From NCBI RefSeq assembly GCF_015461835.1, contig NZ_JACOPX010000007.1:300403-364402 (forward strand): a DNA stretch of 64,000 nt. Reading direction: 5' to 3'. Positions 47,501 to 58,400 of the stretch are shown in pieces; within the stretch, counting starts at the first letter, position 1; each line of letters starts with the position of its first letter. The position numbers and the translations under genes are program-made. Below the pieces are notes generated by a model. It was not told the DNA's origin. It ran no database searches and saw only the letters and a program-made list of their open reading frames with translations. Source of the DNA: Pseudomonas neuropathica (GTDB lineage Bacteria; Pseudomonadota; Gammaproteobacteria; Pseudomonadales; Pseudomonadaceae).

Positions 47501-49402
47501 CCGCTGGGTGCGTTGCAATTGCTCGCCGAACCGCAGCGTCAACAAGCCATCGCTTGGGGCAAGGCCGACGTCACGGCCACGGACGCGCGTACGGTGCTGG
47601 AACACCTCGCCGCGCAAGTGCAGCGCCAACCGCAAGCGCTCGCGGTGCTGTTCGCCGAACAACAGATCGATTACCAACGCTTCGATGCTCGGGCCAATCG
47701 TCTGGCGCACAAGCTGCAGGCACTGGGCGTCGGGCCGGAGGTGCGCGTCGGCGTGTGCATGCGACGCACGCCGGATATGCTCGTGGCGTTGTTGGCCATT
47801 CTCAAGGCCGGTGGCGCGTATGTGCCGCTGGATCCGGACTACCCGCAGGAACGCTTGCTGCACATGCTCGACGACAGCCGCGCCGCTGTGCTGATCACCG
47901 AGCCGGCCGCGCTGACGCTGTTGCCTGAAAACTTGAGTGCGCAAGTGCTGTTGCTGGAGGAGGGTGCGTTGAACGCGTTTCCGGCCAGCGCACCGCAGGC
48001 GAATGTCACTGCGCAGAATCTGGCGTACGTCATCTACACCTCCGGTTCCACCGGCAAACCGAAAGGCGTAGCCATCACCCACGGCAACCTGTCGGCGCTG
48101 ATTCAGTGGTCGGCCGGGGTCTATCGCGAAGAACAGTTGCGTGGCGTGCTGGCGTCGACATCGATCTGCTTCGACCTGTCGGTCTGGGAGATTTTCGTCA
48201 CCCTGGCTTGCGGTGGCTGTCTGGTGCTGGCGGATAACGCGCTGGCGCTGGCCGATTTGCCGGCCCGCGAACAGGTCACCCTGATCAACACGGTGCCGTC
48301 GGCGATTGCCGCGCTGCAACGGGCCGGGCAGATTCCGCATTCGGTCGCGACCATCAATCTGGCCGGCGAGCCGCTCAAGCAGAGCCTGGTCGACACGTTG
48401 TACGCGAGCACGTCGGTGCAGCAGGTTTACGACCTCTACGGGCCGTCGGAAGACACCACCTATTCGACCTTCACCCTGCGCACACCCCAGGGGCAGGCCA
48501 ACATCGGCCGGCCGTTGCCGAACACCGTGGCCTATCTGCTCGACAGCCAGTTGCAAGTGCTGCCGAGTGGCGTGCCTGCCGAGTTGTATCTGGGCGGTGC
48601 CGGTGTCACCCGGGGTTATCTGCTGCGCGCGGCACTGACCGCCGAGCGCTTTGTGCCGAACCCGTACGCCAGCAACGGCGAGCGCCTGTACCGCACTGGC
48701 GATCTGGTGCGCCAGGGCCACGACGACAACATCGAGTACATCGGCCGGGCCGACCATCAGGTGAAGATTCGCGGCTTCCGTATCGAACTCAGCGAAATCG
48801 AAGCGCGGCTGCTGGAGCAGGATGAGATCCGTGAAGCCGTGGTGCTCGCGCAGGACGGTGCCGCCGGCAAGCACCTGCATGCCTACGTGGTGGCGCAGGC
48901 AGTGGTCGATCAAACGGTGTTGGCGGAACGCTTGCGCAATGCGCTGGCCAGTCGCTTGCCGGCGCACATGGTGCCGGGCCACTTGCACCTGATCGACGCC
49001 ATCCCGCTGACCCCCAACGGCAAGCTCGATCGCAAGGCGCTGATGGCCTTGGGCGACGGCCCGACGCAGCAGCACTATCAGGCGCCACAAAGCGATTTGC
49101 AGTGGGAGGTGGCGACGATCTGGCAGGAGGTGCTGGAGGTCGAGCAGGTGGGCCTCGCGGACAATTTCTTCCAGCTCGGCGGGCATTCGTTGCTGGCCAC
49201 GCTGGTGGTGACCCGGATCAAGGAACGTCTGGGCGACAAGGTGCCGCTCAAGGAGCTGTTCGAAACCGATACCCTCAAGGCGTTCTGCGCGCGAATCGAG
49301 GCTCTGCGCGTCGAAATGTCGCCCGTTCAGGATGAATTGGCTAAATCCCTGGAGGCCCTCAAACGTCTATCCCTCGATGATCTGGAAAAACTGATTTCTT
49401 GA
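41579..49402 (+). CDS. NRPS 2 (C-A-T-E-C-A-T), predicted D-(hydroxy)Asp and Ala
   Basis: A two-module synthetase of 2607 residues. Module 2: C with HHIVSDG at 182, A with HTSGSTGQPKG at 650 and code DLTKIGHVGK (aspartate type), T with GGDS (Ser1043), epimerization domain with HHLVVDGVSWRIL at 1221. Module 3: DCL-type C (LYPLSPMQQGILFHS; HHILMDG at 1689), A with YTSGSTGKPKG at 2153 and code DLWNNALTYK (alanine type in my recollection), T with GGHS (Ser2537). The aspartate should be hydroxylated by the SyrP-like enzyme upstream. The start ATG overlaps the NRPS 1 stop and follows GGAAGGAG. Confidence 0.92.
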   Translation: MSGTMAERIAKRFVGLPLEQRRLFLAKLREDGKDFSLLPLPVSRHDVAPIPLSFAQQRLLFLWQLEPQSAAYNMAAGLRLSGRLDEVALQRSFDHLVARHEVLRTVFQTDGDQPHQVILAQQPLVVERIDLTDLPTAEREQALAQQVQAVTARPFDLRHGPLLRASLFALADEEFVLVVSMHHIVSDGWSMDVMVKEFVQCYQAFSLEREPQLPALALQYADYAIWQRRWLEAGEGERQLDYWRQQLGEEHPLLEVAPDFARPLTQSFEGQTLSFDFGAPLSLQLNAFARSQGISLFMLVLAGFSLFLSRQAGQRDIRVGVPNANRGRAEVEGLIGFFVNTQVLRCEVDERGSFEDLLARVREAAFGAQAHQELPFEQLVDELVAERTLGHNPLFQAKFNQNVGMQKQRAMALPGLTVAEYPLDKDGTHFDLALDITDDGTLIHGQMTYASDLYRPETVEAFVPALLGLFSALLEAPQAPLHSIATLAPATLNAPANPALLVLQHWDREVARQPEALAARDLNQALSFQALDQAANRLAHHLRAQGVRDGQPVAVLMERSLDWLTCVLAIFKAGAVYMPLDVKAPDARLQQMLGAAKARLLLCAEDDARVCALAVDGCQGIAFAALQWQSMPDTCPAVTLCAQSPAYVIHTSGSTGQPKGVLVSHGALGSYVRGVLERMAPTADSSMALVSTIAADLGFTVLFGALCSGRLLHVLPEELGFDPDRFAEYMAAHQVGMLKIVPGHLAALLQAARAPDVLPEHALIVGGEACSLALVERVRQLKPGCRLINHYGPSETTVGVLAHEVGDLTLTRSVPVGSALAGAHVYVLDDVLNNVADQVAGELYIGGDSVALGYLNQPGLTAERFLPDPFGAPGARVYRSGDRVRRNRQQTVEFIGRADDQVKVRGYRVEPAEVARVLLGLDGISEAAVLALSLDDDPTRLQLVAWCVPAAGRTLQAQALREQLQACLPDYMVPAQIVLLETLPLTANGKLDKRALPVPGVVTQHFVAPVGEVEEKLAAIWADVLKLERVGSSDNFFELGGDSILSLQIIARAKRQGIKLSPKQLFEKQTIGQLAAVAKLIEAKAVAAAAPAARGPLPLLPIQARFFATPIAQRQHWNQSVMLQPTTPLDAAHLRTALAALIEQHDALALSFQASADVWQAMPQPQRDPQLLWVRELDSLDALPALADDAQRSLNLHQGHLVRAVLVNLPNAEQRLLLVIHHLVVDGVSWRILLEDLQHAYTALAAGTPLVLPGKSSSLHSWAEHLHRYGQSAALAAESAYWRQTLAAGDAQLPRDFPQDTQTRAQAARASTRLSQALTHKLLKVAPAAYRTQINDLLLTALARVLCDWNEQPSVLIQLEGHGREDLFDDIDLSRTVGWFSSLFPVRLTPESTPGASLCAIKEQLRAVPGKGIGFGVLRYLSQSAELQGLPQPCVTFNYLGQFDGAFNADAGALFVPSGESTGANQDAAAPLGNWLSVDGQVYGGELELTWTFGSGMYRAETVEALAEAYRRELERLIEHCCDSGEVAVTPSDFSLATLTQAQLSALPIPARDIVDLYPLSPMQQGILFHSVNDPDSPAYTNQLRVDVQQLDAERFRLAWQQTVDAHEILRTAFVWPQDAAAAVQVVRQSAQMPWRVQDWRDRADLGAALEQLAGEDLANGFDLTGAPLLRVTLVRTDEATHHLIYTCHHILMDGWSTSQLFGEVLQRYAGMTPVAGQGRYRDYIEWLGQRDQQASRDFWTKALADLDEPTRLASALSGGQHAASGYADHEHVFSETLTADLNRFAREQKVTLNTLVQAAWLVLLQRYTGQDHVAFGATVAGRPTDLPGVEQQIGLFINTLPVVAAPSAEIAVSQWLQQVQDVNLALREHEHTPLYDIQRRAGAGNGALFDSILVFENYPMAEALQQGPATGLTFSAIRRQEQTNYPLTLVAVTGRELSLGLSYDRASFDAAAISGLSAQLESLLTQFLADASQPLGALQLLAEPQRQQAIAWGKADVTATDARTVLEHLAAQVQRQPQALAVLFAEQQIDYQRFDARANRLAHKLQALGVGPEVRVGVCMRRTPDMLVALLAILKAGGAYVPLDPDYPQERLLHMLDDSRAAVLITEPAALTLLPENLSAQVLLLEEGALNAFPASAPQANVTAQNLAYVIYTSGSTGKPKGVAITHGNLSALIQWSAGVYREEQLRGVLASTSICFDLSVWEIFVTLACGGCLVLADNALALADLPAREQVTLINTVPSAIAALQRAGQIPHSVATINLAGEPLKQSLVDTLYASTSVQQVYDLYGPSEDTTYSTFTLRTPQGQANIGRPLPNTVAYLLDSQLQVLPSGVPAELYLGGAGVTRGYLLRAALTAERFVPNPYASNGERLYRTGDLVRQGHDDNIEYIGRADHQVKIRGFRIELSEIEARLLEQDEIREAVVLAQDGAAGKHLHAYVVAQAVVDQTVLAERLRNALASRLPAHMVPGHLHLIDAIPLTPNGKLDRKALMALGDGPTQQHYQAPQSDLQWEVATIWQEVLEVEQVGLADNFFQLGGHSLLATLVVTRIKERLGDKVPLKELFETDTLKAFCARIEALRVEMSPVQDELAKSLEALKRLSLDDLEKLIS

Positions 49403-49415
49403 GAGGGAAAAACGC

Positions 49416-52400
49416 GTGCAAGAGTTAATCGAGTCGGTAGGACAACTTTCGGCTAAGCAAAGAAAGGCTCTGGCGGTTCTGCTCAAGCAGAAAGGCGTCA
49501 ACCTCTTTGACATTGCCCCGGTTTTCAAGCGCACGGCCGAAGAGCCGTTGCTGCTGTCCTACGCTCAGCAGCGCCAGTGGTTTCTCTGGCAGTGGGCGCC
49601 GCACAGTGCGGCCTACAACATTCCGACGGCCCTGCGTTTACAGGGCCCGCTGGATGTCAGCGCGCTGGAGCGCAGCGTTCAGGCGCTGATCGAACGACAC
49701 GAAACCTTGCGCACGGTGTTCTCCCAGGAAACCGCGCAACCTTTGCAAGTGGTCCTGCCCGCAGGGCCCTTTGCACTGGAGATTCATCAACTGAGCGCTG
49801 AGCTGGCCAACGACGCGGATGCCTCGATCCAGACGTTCGTGCAGACCCAGAGCCAGAAAACTTTCGACCTGCAGCACGGCCCGCTTTTGCGCGCAGCGCT
49901 GCTGCAAGTCAGCCCCAATGACCATGTGCTGGTGCTGACCCTGCACCACATCGTCTCCGATGGCTGGTCGCTGCAAGTGATGATCGAGGAACTGGTGCAG
50001 CTCTACGCCGGTTTCAACCTCGGTCACGACGCCGGTCTGCCGGCCTTACCGATTCAGTATGCCGACTACGCCTTGTGGCAGCGGCAGTGGATGGAGGCCG
50101 GTGAGCAGGAGCGGCAACTGGCCTACTGGCAAGAGAAACTCGGTGGCGAACAACCGGTGCTGGAGCTGCCGATGGATCGCCCGCGCACCATCGAGCAAAG
50201 CTTCGCCGGCGCCAGCCACAACCTGATTCTCGATCCGGCGCTGAGCAACGCGCTCAAAGCCTTCGCCCGGCAAGAAAACGTCACCCTGTTCGTGGTCTTG
50301 CTGGCCTCGTTCCAGGCCTTGTTGCACCGCTACAGCGGTCAGGCCGACATACGCGTTGGCGTGCCGAATGCCAACCGTGGCCGGGTAGAGATCGAGCGGC
50401 TGATCGGCTTCTTCGTCAACACTCAGGTGCTCAAGGCCGACATCGATGGGCAGATGTCCTTTGTCGATCTGCTGCGTCAGGTCAAACAGACCGCGCAAGA
50501 AGCGCAGGCCCATCAGGACTTGCCGTTCGAGCAACTGGTCGAAGCACTGGAACCGGGCCGCAGCCTCAGTCACAGCCCGCTGTTCCAGGTGATGTTCAAC
50601 CATCAGGCCGAGCGCCGCGCGAGCGTCGAAACCCGTTTGAATGGCCTGAGCATCGAGCCACTGGAATGGCAGAGCCAGACCGCGCAGTTCGACCTGACCC
50701 TCAACACCACCGAACAAGCCCATGGCATCGAAGCCGTGCTCAAGTACGCCACCGATCTGTTCGACGCCGCGACCATTGAGCGTCTGGCACAACACTGGAA
50801 TGCGCTGTTGCAGGCCATCGTCGCCGCGCCGACCCAGCGCATCGGTCAGTTGCCGATGCTCGATGCCGGCCAGCAGCAACAATTGCTGGCGCAGTGGAAC
50901 CCTGAGCGCATCGAACAACCGCTCGGACAGTGCATTCACCAAGCCATTGAAGCGCAGGCCGAGCGTTATCCCGACGCGATCGCCGTGACGTACGACGGGC
51001 AACGCCTGACGTACGCCGGACTCAATCGCCGCGCCAATCAGTGGGCGCATGCGTTGATCGCCCGTGGCGTCGGCCCGGACGTGCGCGTTGGCGTAGCGGT
51101 CGAGCGTTCGCTGGACATGATTGTCGCCATCCTTGCCGTGCTCAAGGCCGGTGGCGCTTATGTGCCGCTGGATCCGGGCTATCCGGATGATCGCTTGAGC
51201 TACATGATCGCGGACAGTGGCATCGAACTGCTGTTGACCCAGGGTCATCTGCTCGCGCAACTGCCGGTACCACCGGGACTGGCGTGCCTCGATCTGAATC
51301 AGGCCCTAGAGCCCGGCAACGAAACCAATCCGCTGTGCCTGACCACGCCGGACAGCCTGGCGTACGTCATTTACACCTCTGGCTCCACCGGCAAACCGAA
51401 AGGCGCATTGCTGCCGCACGGCAACGTCATGCGGCTGTTCAGTGCCACCGAGCACTGGTTCGATTTCGGCCCGCAGGACAGCTGGACGCTGTTCCACTCC
51501 TACGCCTTCGACTTCTCGGTCTGGGAGATTTTCGGCGCGCTGCTGTATGGCGGCAAACTGGTGGTGGTGCCGCATGACATCAGCCGTTCTCCGGAAGATT
51601 TCTACACGCTGCTGTGCGATGAAAACGTCACTGTGCTGAACCAGACGCCGTCGGCGTTCAAGCCCTTGATGCAGGTCGCCAGCGAGTCGTCGCGCAACAA
51701 CGCTCTGCGCTACGTGGTGTTCGGCGGCGAGGCGCTGGAAGTGCAGAGCCTGCGCCCGTGGTTCGAACGCTTCGGCGACCGTGCACCGACGCTGATCAAC
51801 ATGTACGGCATCACTGAAACCACGGTGCACGTGACCTACCGGCCGTTGTCGATGGCCGATCTTGAACAAAGCCACAGCAGCCCGATCGGCGAGCCGATTG
51901 TCGACCTGTCGTGGTACTTGCTCGACAGCTCGCTGAACCTGGTGCCGCAAGGCTGCATCGGTGAGTTGTACATCGCCGGTGCCGGTCTGGCCCGGGGTTA
52001 CCTGAATCAGGCCGGCATGACCGCCACGCGTTTCGTTCCCGACCCGTTCAATCCGCAGGCCGGCGAGCGCTTGTATCGCACCGGCGACCTGGCGCGGCTG
52101 CGCGGCGATGGGGTGATCGAGTACATCGGCCGTATCGACCATCAGGTGAAGATTCGCGGTTTCCGTATCGAACTGGGCGAAATCGAAGCGCAACTGCTCA
52201 AGCATGCCGAGGTGCGCGAAGCCGTGGTGCTGGCGGTCGACGGCATCAGCGGCCAGCAACTGGCGACGTGGATTGTCGCGAACGAGGTGCTGGACGCTGA
52301 AGGGCAGGGCGCACTGCGCGATTCAATCAAGGCACATTTGCGCGAGACCCTGCCGGACTACATGGTTCCGGTCAGTTGGGCGTTCCTTGAGCGTCTGCCG

Positions 52401-55400
52401 CTGACGGCCAACGGCAAACTCGATCGCAAGCAACTGCCGCATCCGGAAGTTGCGCAGGTACAGGAAGTCTATGCCGCGCCGCGCAACGAACTGGAACAGC
52501 GTCTGGCCGAGATCTGGCAGGACGTGTTGAAGGTCGAGCGTGTCGGCCTCAACGACAACTTCTTCGAGCTGGGCGGCGACTCGATCATTTCGATTCAAGT
52601 GGTCAGCCGCGCGCGTCAGGCCGGCATTCGCTTCAGCCCCAAAGACATCTTTCAGCACCAGACCGTGCAGCGTCTGGCGACCGTCGCGCAACAGAGTGAC
52701 GCGGTGCAGATGCAGCAGGGCGAAGTACTCGGCGACGCGCTGCTGACACCGATCCAGCATTACTTTTTCAACAGCGACATTCCGGCGCGGCATCACTGGA
52801 ACCAGTCGATCCTGCTGACCCCGGCCACCGCGCTGCACGCGGCGCCGCTGGAGCAGGCGCTGGTGCAGTTGCAGCACCACCACGACGCCTTGCGCCTGCG
52901 TTACCGCCAAACCAACGCTGGCTGGCAGCAGAGCCACGCGCCGGCGGATCAGGCGCAAGGTTTGCTGCGCACGGTCACGCTGGACGACAGCGCAGCATTG
53001 CCAGCGCTGTGCCTGGACTTGCAACGCAGCCTCGATCTGCTCGATGGTCCGCTGATTCGCGCGGCATTGGTCGACTTGCCGGACGCGAGTCAGCGGCTGT
53101 TGCTGGTGATCCACCACCTGGTGGTCGATGGCGTGTCGTGGCGCATTCTGCTCGAAGACTTGCAAAGCGCTTATCAACAACTGAGCAGCGGTCAGGCCGT
53201 GCGTCTGCCGGCCAAGACCAGCGCGTTCAAGGATTGGGGCGAGCGTCTGCAGGCGCATGCCCGTAGCGCTGAACTGGAAAGTGAACTGGATTACTGGCGT
53301 GGGCAACTGCGCGAGATGTCGGTCGAGCTGCCGCTGGACAACCCGCAGGGCCAGTTGAGCAACCGTTTCGAGCGCAGCGTCGATACGCGTCTCGACGCCG
53401 AGCGTACCCGTCAGCTGCTGCAACAGGCACCGGCGGTTTATCGCACCCAGGTCAACGACTTGCTGCTGACCGCGCTGGCCCGCGTGTTGTGCCAATGGAC
53501 GAACACCGACAGTGCACTGGTGCAGCTTGAAGGCCATGGCCGCGAAGACCTGTTCGATGACGTCGACCTCAGCCGCACGGTAGGTTGGTTCACCAGCATG
53601 TTCCCGGTGCGCCTGACCCCGGACGCCAGTCTGGAAACCTCGATCAAAGGCATCAAGGAGCAACTGCGCGCGATCCCGAACAAAGGCATCGGTTATGGCT
53701 TGCTGCGTCATCTGGGCAGCGCCGAGTCGCAAGGGGTCTTGAACGAACTGGCGCAACCGAAGGTGACGTTCAACTACCTCGGCCAGTTCGACAACAACTT
53801 CGATGAACACGCCCTGTGGGTGCCGGCCACTGAAGACAAGGGCGCCGGTCAGGACGAAAACGCGCCGATGGCCAACTGGCTGACCATCGATGGCCGGGTT
53901 TATCAGGGGCAGTTGAGCCTGACCTGGACCTACAGCGGTGATGTCTTCGAAGAGGCGACCATCAACGCGTTGGCCCGCGCCTACGAAGTGGCGCTGGGCG
54001 AGTTGATCGACCATTGCCTGAGCCATCCGAGCGGTGGTTTGACACCATCGGATGTGCCGTTGGCCGGGTTGTCCCAGGCGCATCTGGATAGCTTGCCGAT
54101 TGCTGCCCAGCGCATCGAGGACATCTATCCGCTGGCGCCGATGCAGCAAGGCATCCTGTTTCACAGCCTGTACGACGCCGATGCCAGCGCCTATGTCTAT
54201 CAGATGCTGCTGGATATCGACGGCCTCGACGTGGCGCGTTTCCAGCAGGCCTGGCAGCGCGTGGTGGATCGCCATGAAGTGCTGCGCGCCGGTTTTATCT
54301 GGGGCCGCGATGGCCTCGATGCGCCGCTGCAAGTGATCAATCGCCAGTTGACCCTGGAAATGCCCGAAGTCGATGTGCGCGGTGTGGTGGATCTGCCGGC
54401 CGTGCTCGAAGCGCGGGCGCAGGCTGATCGCGAACGCGGTTTCGATCTGCAGAATCCACCGCTGCTGCGCCTGTGCCTGCTGCGCACGGCCGATGATCGC
54501 CATCGCTTGATTTTTACCTGCCACCACATCCTCATGGATGGCTGGAGCAACTCGCGGATGTTCGGCGAGGTGTTGCAGGATTACGCCGGTCAGCCGGTGC
54601 CAAGCGCGCAGGGCCGTTATCGCGACTTCCTCGTCTGGCTGCAAGGTCAGGACAAGGCGGGCGCAGAGGCATTCTGGCGCGGACAACTGGCCGCACTGGA
54701 CGAACCGACCCGACTGGCTTCGGCCTGTCACGGGCGTACCGTGCCGGGGCCGGGCAAACAGATGCATCGCCTGCATTTCAACCAAGCCTTCACTCAGCGT
54801 CTGAACGGTTTCTCCCGTCAGCAGCAAGTGACCCTCAACAGTCTGGTGCAAGCCGCGTGGTTGCTGGTGTTGCAGCGCTACACCGGTCAGGCCACGGTGG
54901 CCTTTGGTGCGACCGTGTCCGGGCGTCCGGTGGATCTGCCGGGCATCGAGCAGCAATTGGGCCTGTTCATCAACACCTTGCCGGTGATCGCCAGCCCGCA
55001 AGCCACGCTCAGTGTCGGCGACTGGGTGCGCAGCGTGCAGGACAAAAACCTGTTGCTGCGCGACTACGAGCAGACGCCGTTGCAGGACATCCAGCGTCTG
55101 GCCCAGCTGAGCGGCGAAGCGTTGTTCGACACCTTGCTGGTGTTTGAAAACTATCCGGTGTCCGAAGCGCTGGAAGCCAATCCGGGCGGTCTGCGTTTCG
55201 CTGGCCTGGAGCACCGTGAGCAAACCAATTACGGCCTGACCCTGATCGCCGGGGCCAGCGACGTCCTGAACCTGGACTTCAACTACCTAACCGAACACTT
55301 TGCCGAACGCAGCGTGCTAGGTCTGGCGGGGCATCTGGAAGAAGTGCTGCGGCAATTCATCGAGGCACCACAGCGTCTGCTCGGTGAAATCGGCCTGTTG

Positions 55401-58400
55401 CCACTCGCCGAACGCCAGACCCTGGCGCAATGGAACGACCATCAGGCCGCGTATCCGGCTGAGCGGTTGATCCCGCAAAGTTTTGAACGTCGCGTCGCAG
55501 CACATCCACAGGCACTGGCGCTGAGTCATGCCGGCGTCACCCTGAGCTATGCCGAACTCAATCAACGCGCCAACCAGTTGGCTCATCATCTTGTGGCACT
55601 GGGTGTCGGTGCGGAAATCCGTGTAGGCGTGGCGATGCCGCGTTCGGCGGAGCTGGTTATCGCCCTGATGGCGGTGCTCAAGGCCGGTGGCACCTATGTG
55701 CCGCTGGACCCGGATTACCCGGCGGATCGCGTGGCCTACATGCTCGACGACAGTCAAGCGAAAGTATTGCTGACGCAGCAGTCGCTGCTGGCGCAACTGC
55801 CGCAGACCGATGCGCAGGTGGTGCTGGTCGAGGCCGGTGGTGCAGCATTTGCCGAGCAGCCTGCGGACAATCTTCCTGCGCGCGGGGATTCGGCCAATCT
55901 GGCTTACGTGATCTACACCTCCGGCTCTACCGGCAAGCCGAAAGGCGTGGCCATTGCCCATCGCAACGTGCAGGCGCTGATTCACTGGTCCGCCGAGGTC
56001 TACAGCGAAGACGATCTGCAAGGGGTGCTGGCGTCGACGTCGGTGTGCTTCGACCTGTCGGTGTGGGAGATCTTCGTCACCCTCGCACGCGGCGGCTCGA
56101 TCGTCATGGCGCGCAATGCCCTGGAACTGCCGGACTTGCCGGAGCGCGATCAGGTGCGCCTGATCAACACCGTGCCGTCGGCGATTGCCGCGCTGCAACG
56201 CACCGGGCAGATTCCGCCAGGCGTGCGCATTATCAACCTCGCCGGCGAGCCACTGAAGCAGAGCCTGGTCGACACGCTCTACCGCGAGACGGCGGTGGCG
56301 CGCGTCTACGACCTGTACGGGCCGTCGGAAGACACCACCTATTCGACCTGCACCCGCCGCGAACTCGGTGGGCAGGCGAACATCGGCCGGCCGCTGGTCA
56401 ACACCACGGCGTATATGCTCGACGGCCAATTGCAGCAAGCGCCGCTGGGCGTGGCGGCTGAGCTGTATCTGGCCGGCGACGGCATCACCCGTGGCTACCT
56501 GTTCCGCCCGGGCCTGACCGCCGAACGGTTCGTGCCCAATCCCTTCTCGAGCAGCGGCGAACGCATGTACCGCACCGGCGACCTGACCCGCTTCAGCGAT
56601 GACGGTCGGATCGAATACGTCGGGCGTATCGATCATCAGGTCAAGGTGCGCGGTTTCCGCATCGAACTGGGTGAAATCGAAGCGCGTCTGCTCGCTCAGG
56701 ACAGTGTGCGCGAGGGCGTGGTGCTGGCGGTGGATGGCCACAGCGGCCAGCAACTGGTGGCGTATGTGGTGCCAAGTGACAGCAGCCTCAGCCTCGAACA
56801 ATTGGACGATTTGAGTGAAACGTTGCAGGCCGCGCTCAAGGCGCATCTGCCGGACTACATGGTGCCGACGCAGTGGCTGTTCCTCGAACAGTTGCCGCTG
56901 ACCCCCAACGGCAAACTCGACCGCAAGGCCTTGCCGGCAGCGGACGTCAGCCAGTCGCAGCGCGAATACTTGGCGCCATCGACGCCGTTGGAGCAGCAAC
57001 TGGCGGAGGTCTGGCAGGACATCCTGAAGATCGAGCGGGTCGGCGTGACCGATAACTACTTTGCGCTGGGCGGCGACTCGATCATCTCGATTCAACTGGT
57101 CAGCCGTGCGCGTCAGCAGGGAATTCGCTTCACCCCCAAAGACCTGTTCCAGCAGCAGACCGTGCAGAAACTCGCCGCTGTGGTTGCGCTCGAGTCGTCG
57201 ACCGACGAGGCGCCGGTGGATTATTCGCTGGCCCGACTCGATCAGGCGCAGCTCGATGCGTTGCCGGTCCCGGCCGACCAGATCGAGGATGTCTACCCGC
57301 TGTCGCCGATGCAGGAAGGCATGCTCTTTCACACGCTGTCGGATAACGGCAGCAGTCTTTACGTGCAACAGGTAAGCCTGCCGATCAAGGGCCTGGATGT
57401 GGAGCGCTTCCGCCAGGCGTGGGAATTCGTCATCGCCCGTCAGGCGATTCTGCGCACCAGTTTCCATTGGCAGGACGGCCTGGCCAAACCGTTGCAGGTG
57501 GTGCATCGCCATGCGCCGTTGCAAATGCAGGTACTCGATTGGCGTGATCGGGAGACGAGCGAGGAACTGATTGCCGAGTTCGCCAGCGCTGACCGTGCGC
57601 TCGGTTTCAATCTGGCCGATGCGCGTTTGTTGCGAGTGACCCTGCTGCGCCTGAGCGACGATCAGTACCAGATGATCTGGACCAGCCACCACATCCTCAT
57701 GGACGGCTGGAGCAGTTCGCGGCTGTTCGGTGAGGTGCTGCAGTATTACGCCAAGGGCGAAATCATCGGCGAGAACGGTCGTTACCGCGACTTTATCGCC
57801 TGGTTGCAGGCGCAGGATCAGGACGCCCAGGAGCTGTTCTGGAAGGCGCGACTGGCGGCGGTCAACGAGCCGACGGCACTGAGCCAGGCGATGCACCCGC
57901 GCCACAGCGCCGATATCGCCGGTCACGATGCAATCTATTCGAACTGGGATAAAGCGCAGACCGCGCGGCTGTTGCAGTTCTGTCGCGACCTGCGGATCAC
58001 CCCCAACACGCTGATTCAGGGCGCATGGTTGCTGCTGTTGCAACGCTACACCGGGCAGCAGACGGTGACCTTTGGCGCCACGGTGTCGGGGCGTCCGGAA
58101 AGCCTGGCGAATGTCGGCAACATGCTCGGTCTGTTTATCAACACCTTGCCGATCATTCAGACCCCGCAAGCCGATCAGCGTCTGGCTGACTGGCTGGGCG
58201 AAGTGCAGGCCTACAACCTCGACATTCGCGATTATTCCCAGGCGCCGCTGGCGGATGTACAGCGCTGGTCCAGCCTCGGTGGGCAGGCGTTGTTCGACAG
58301 CATCGTGGTGTTCGAAAACTTCCCGATCGACGATCGCTTGCAGGAAGACAACGACACCGATCTGACCTTCGGCAAATCCATTGGCCATGGCGTGACCAAC

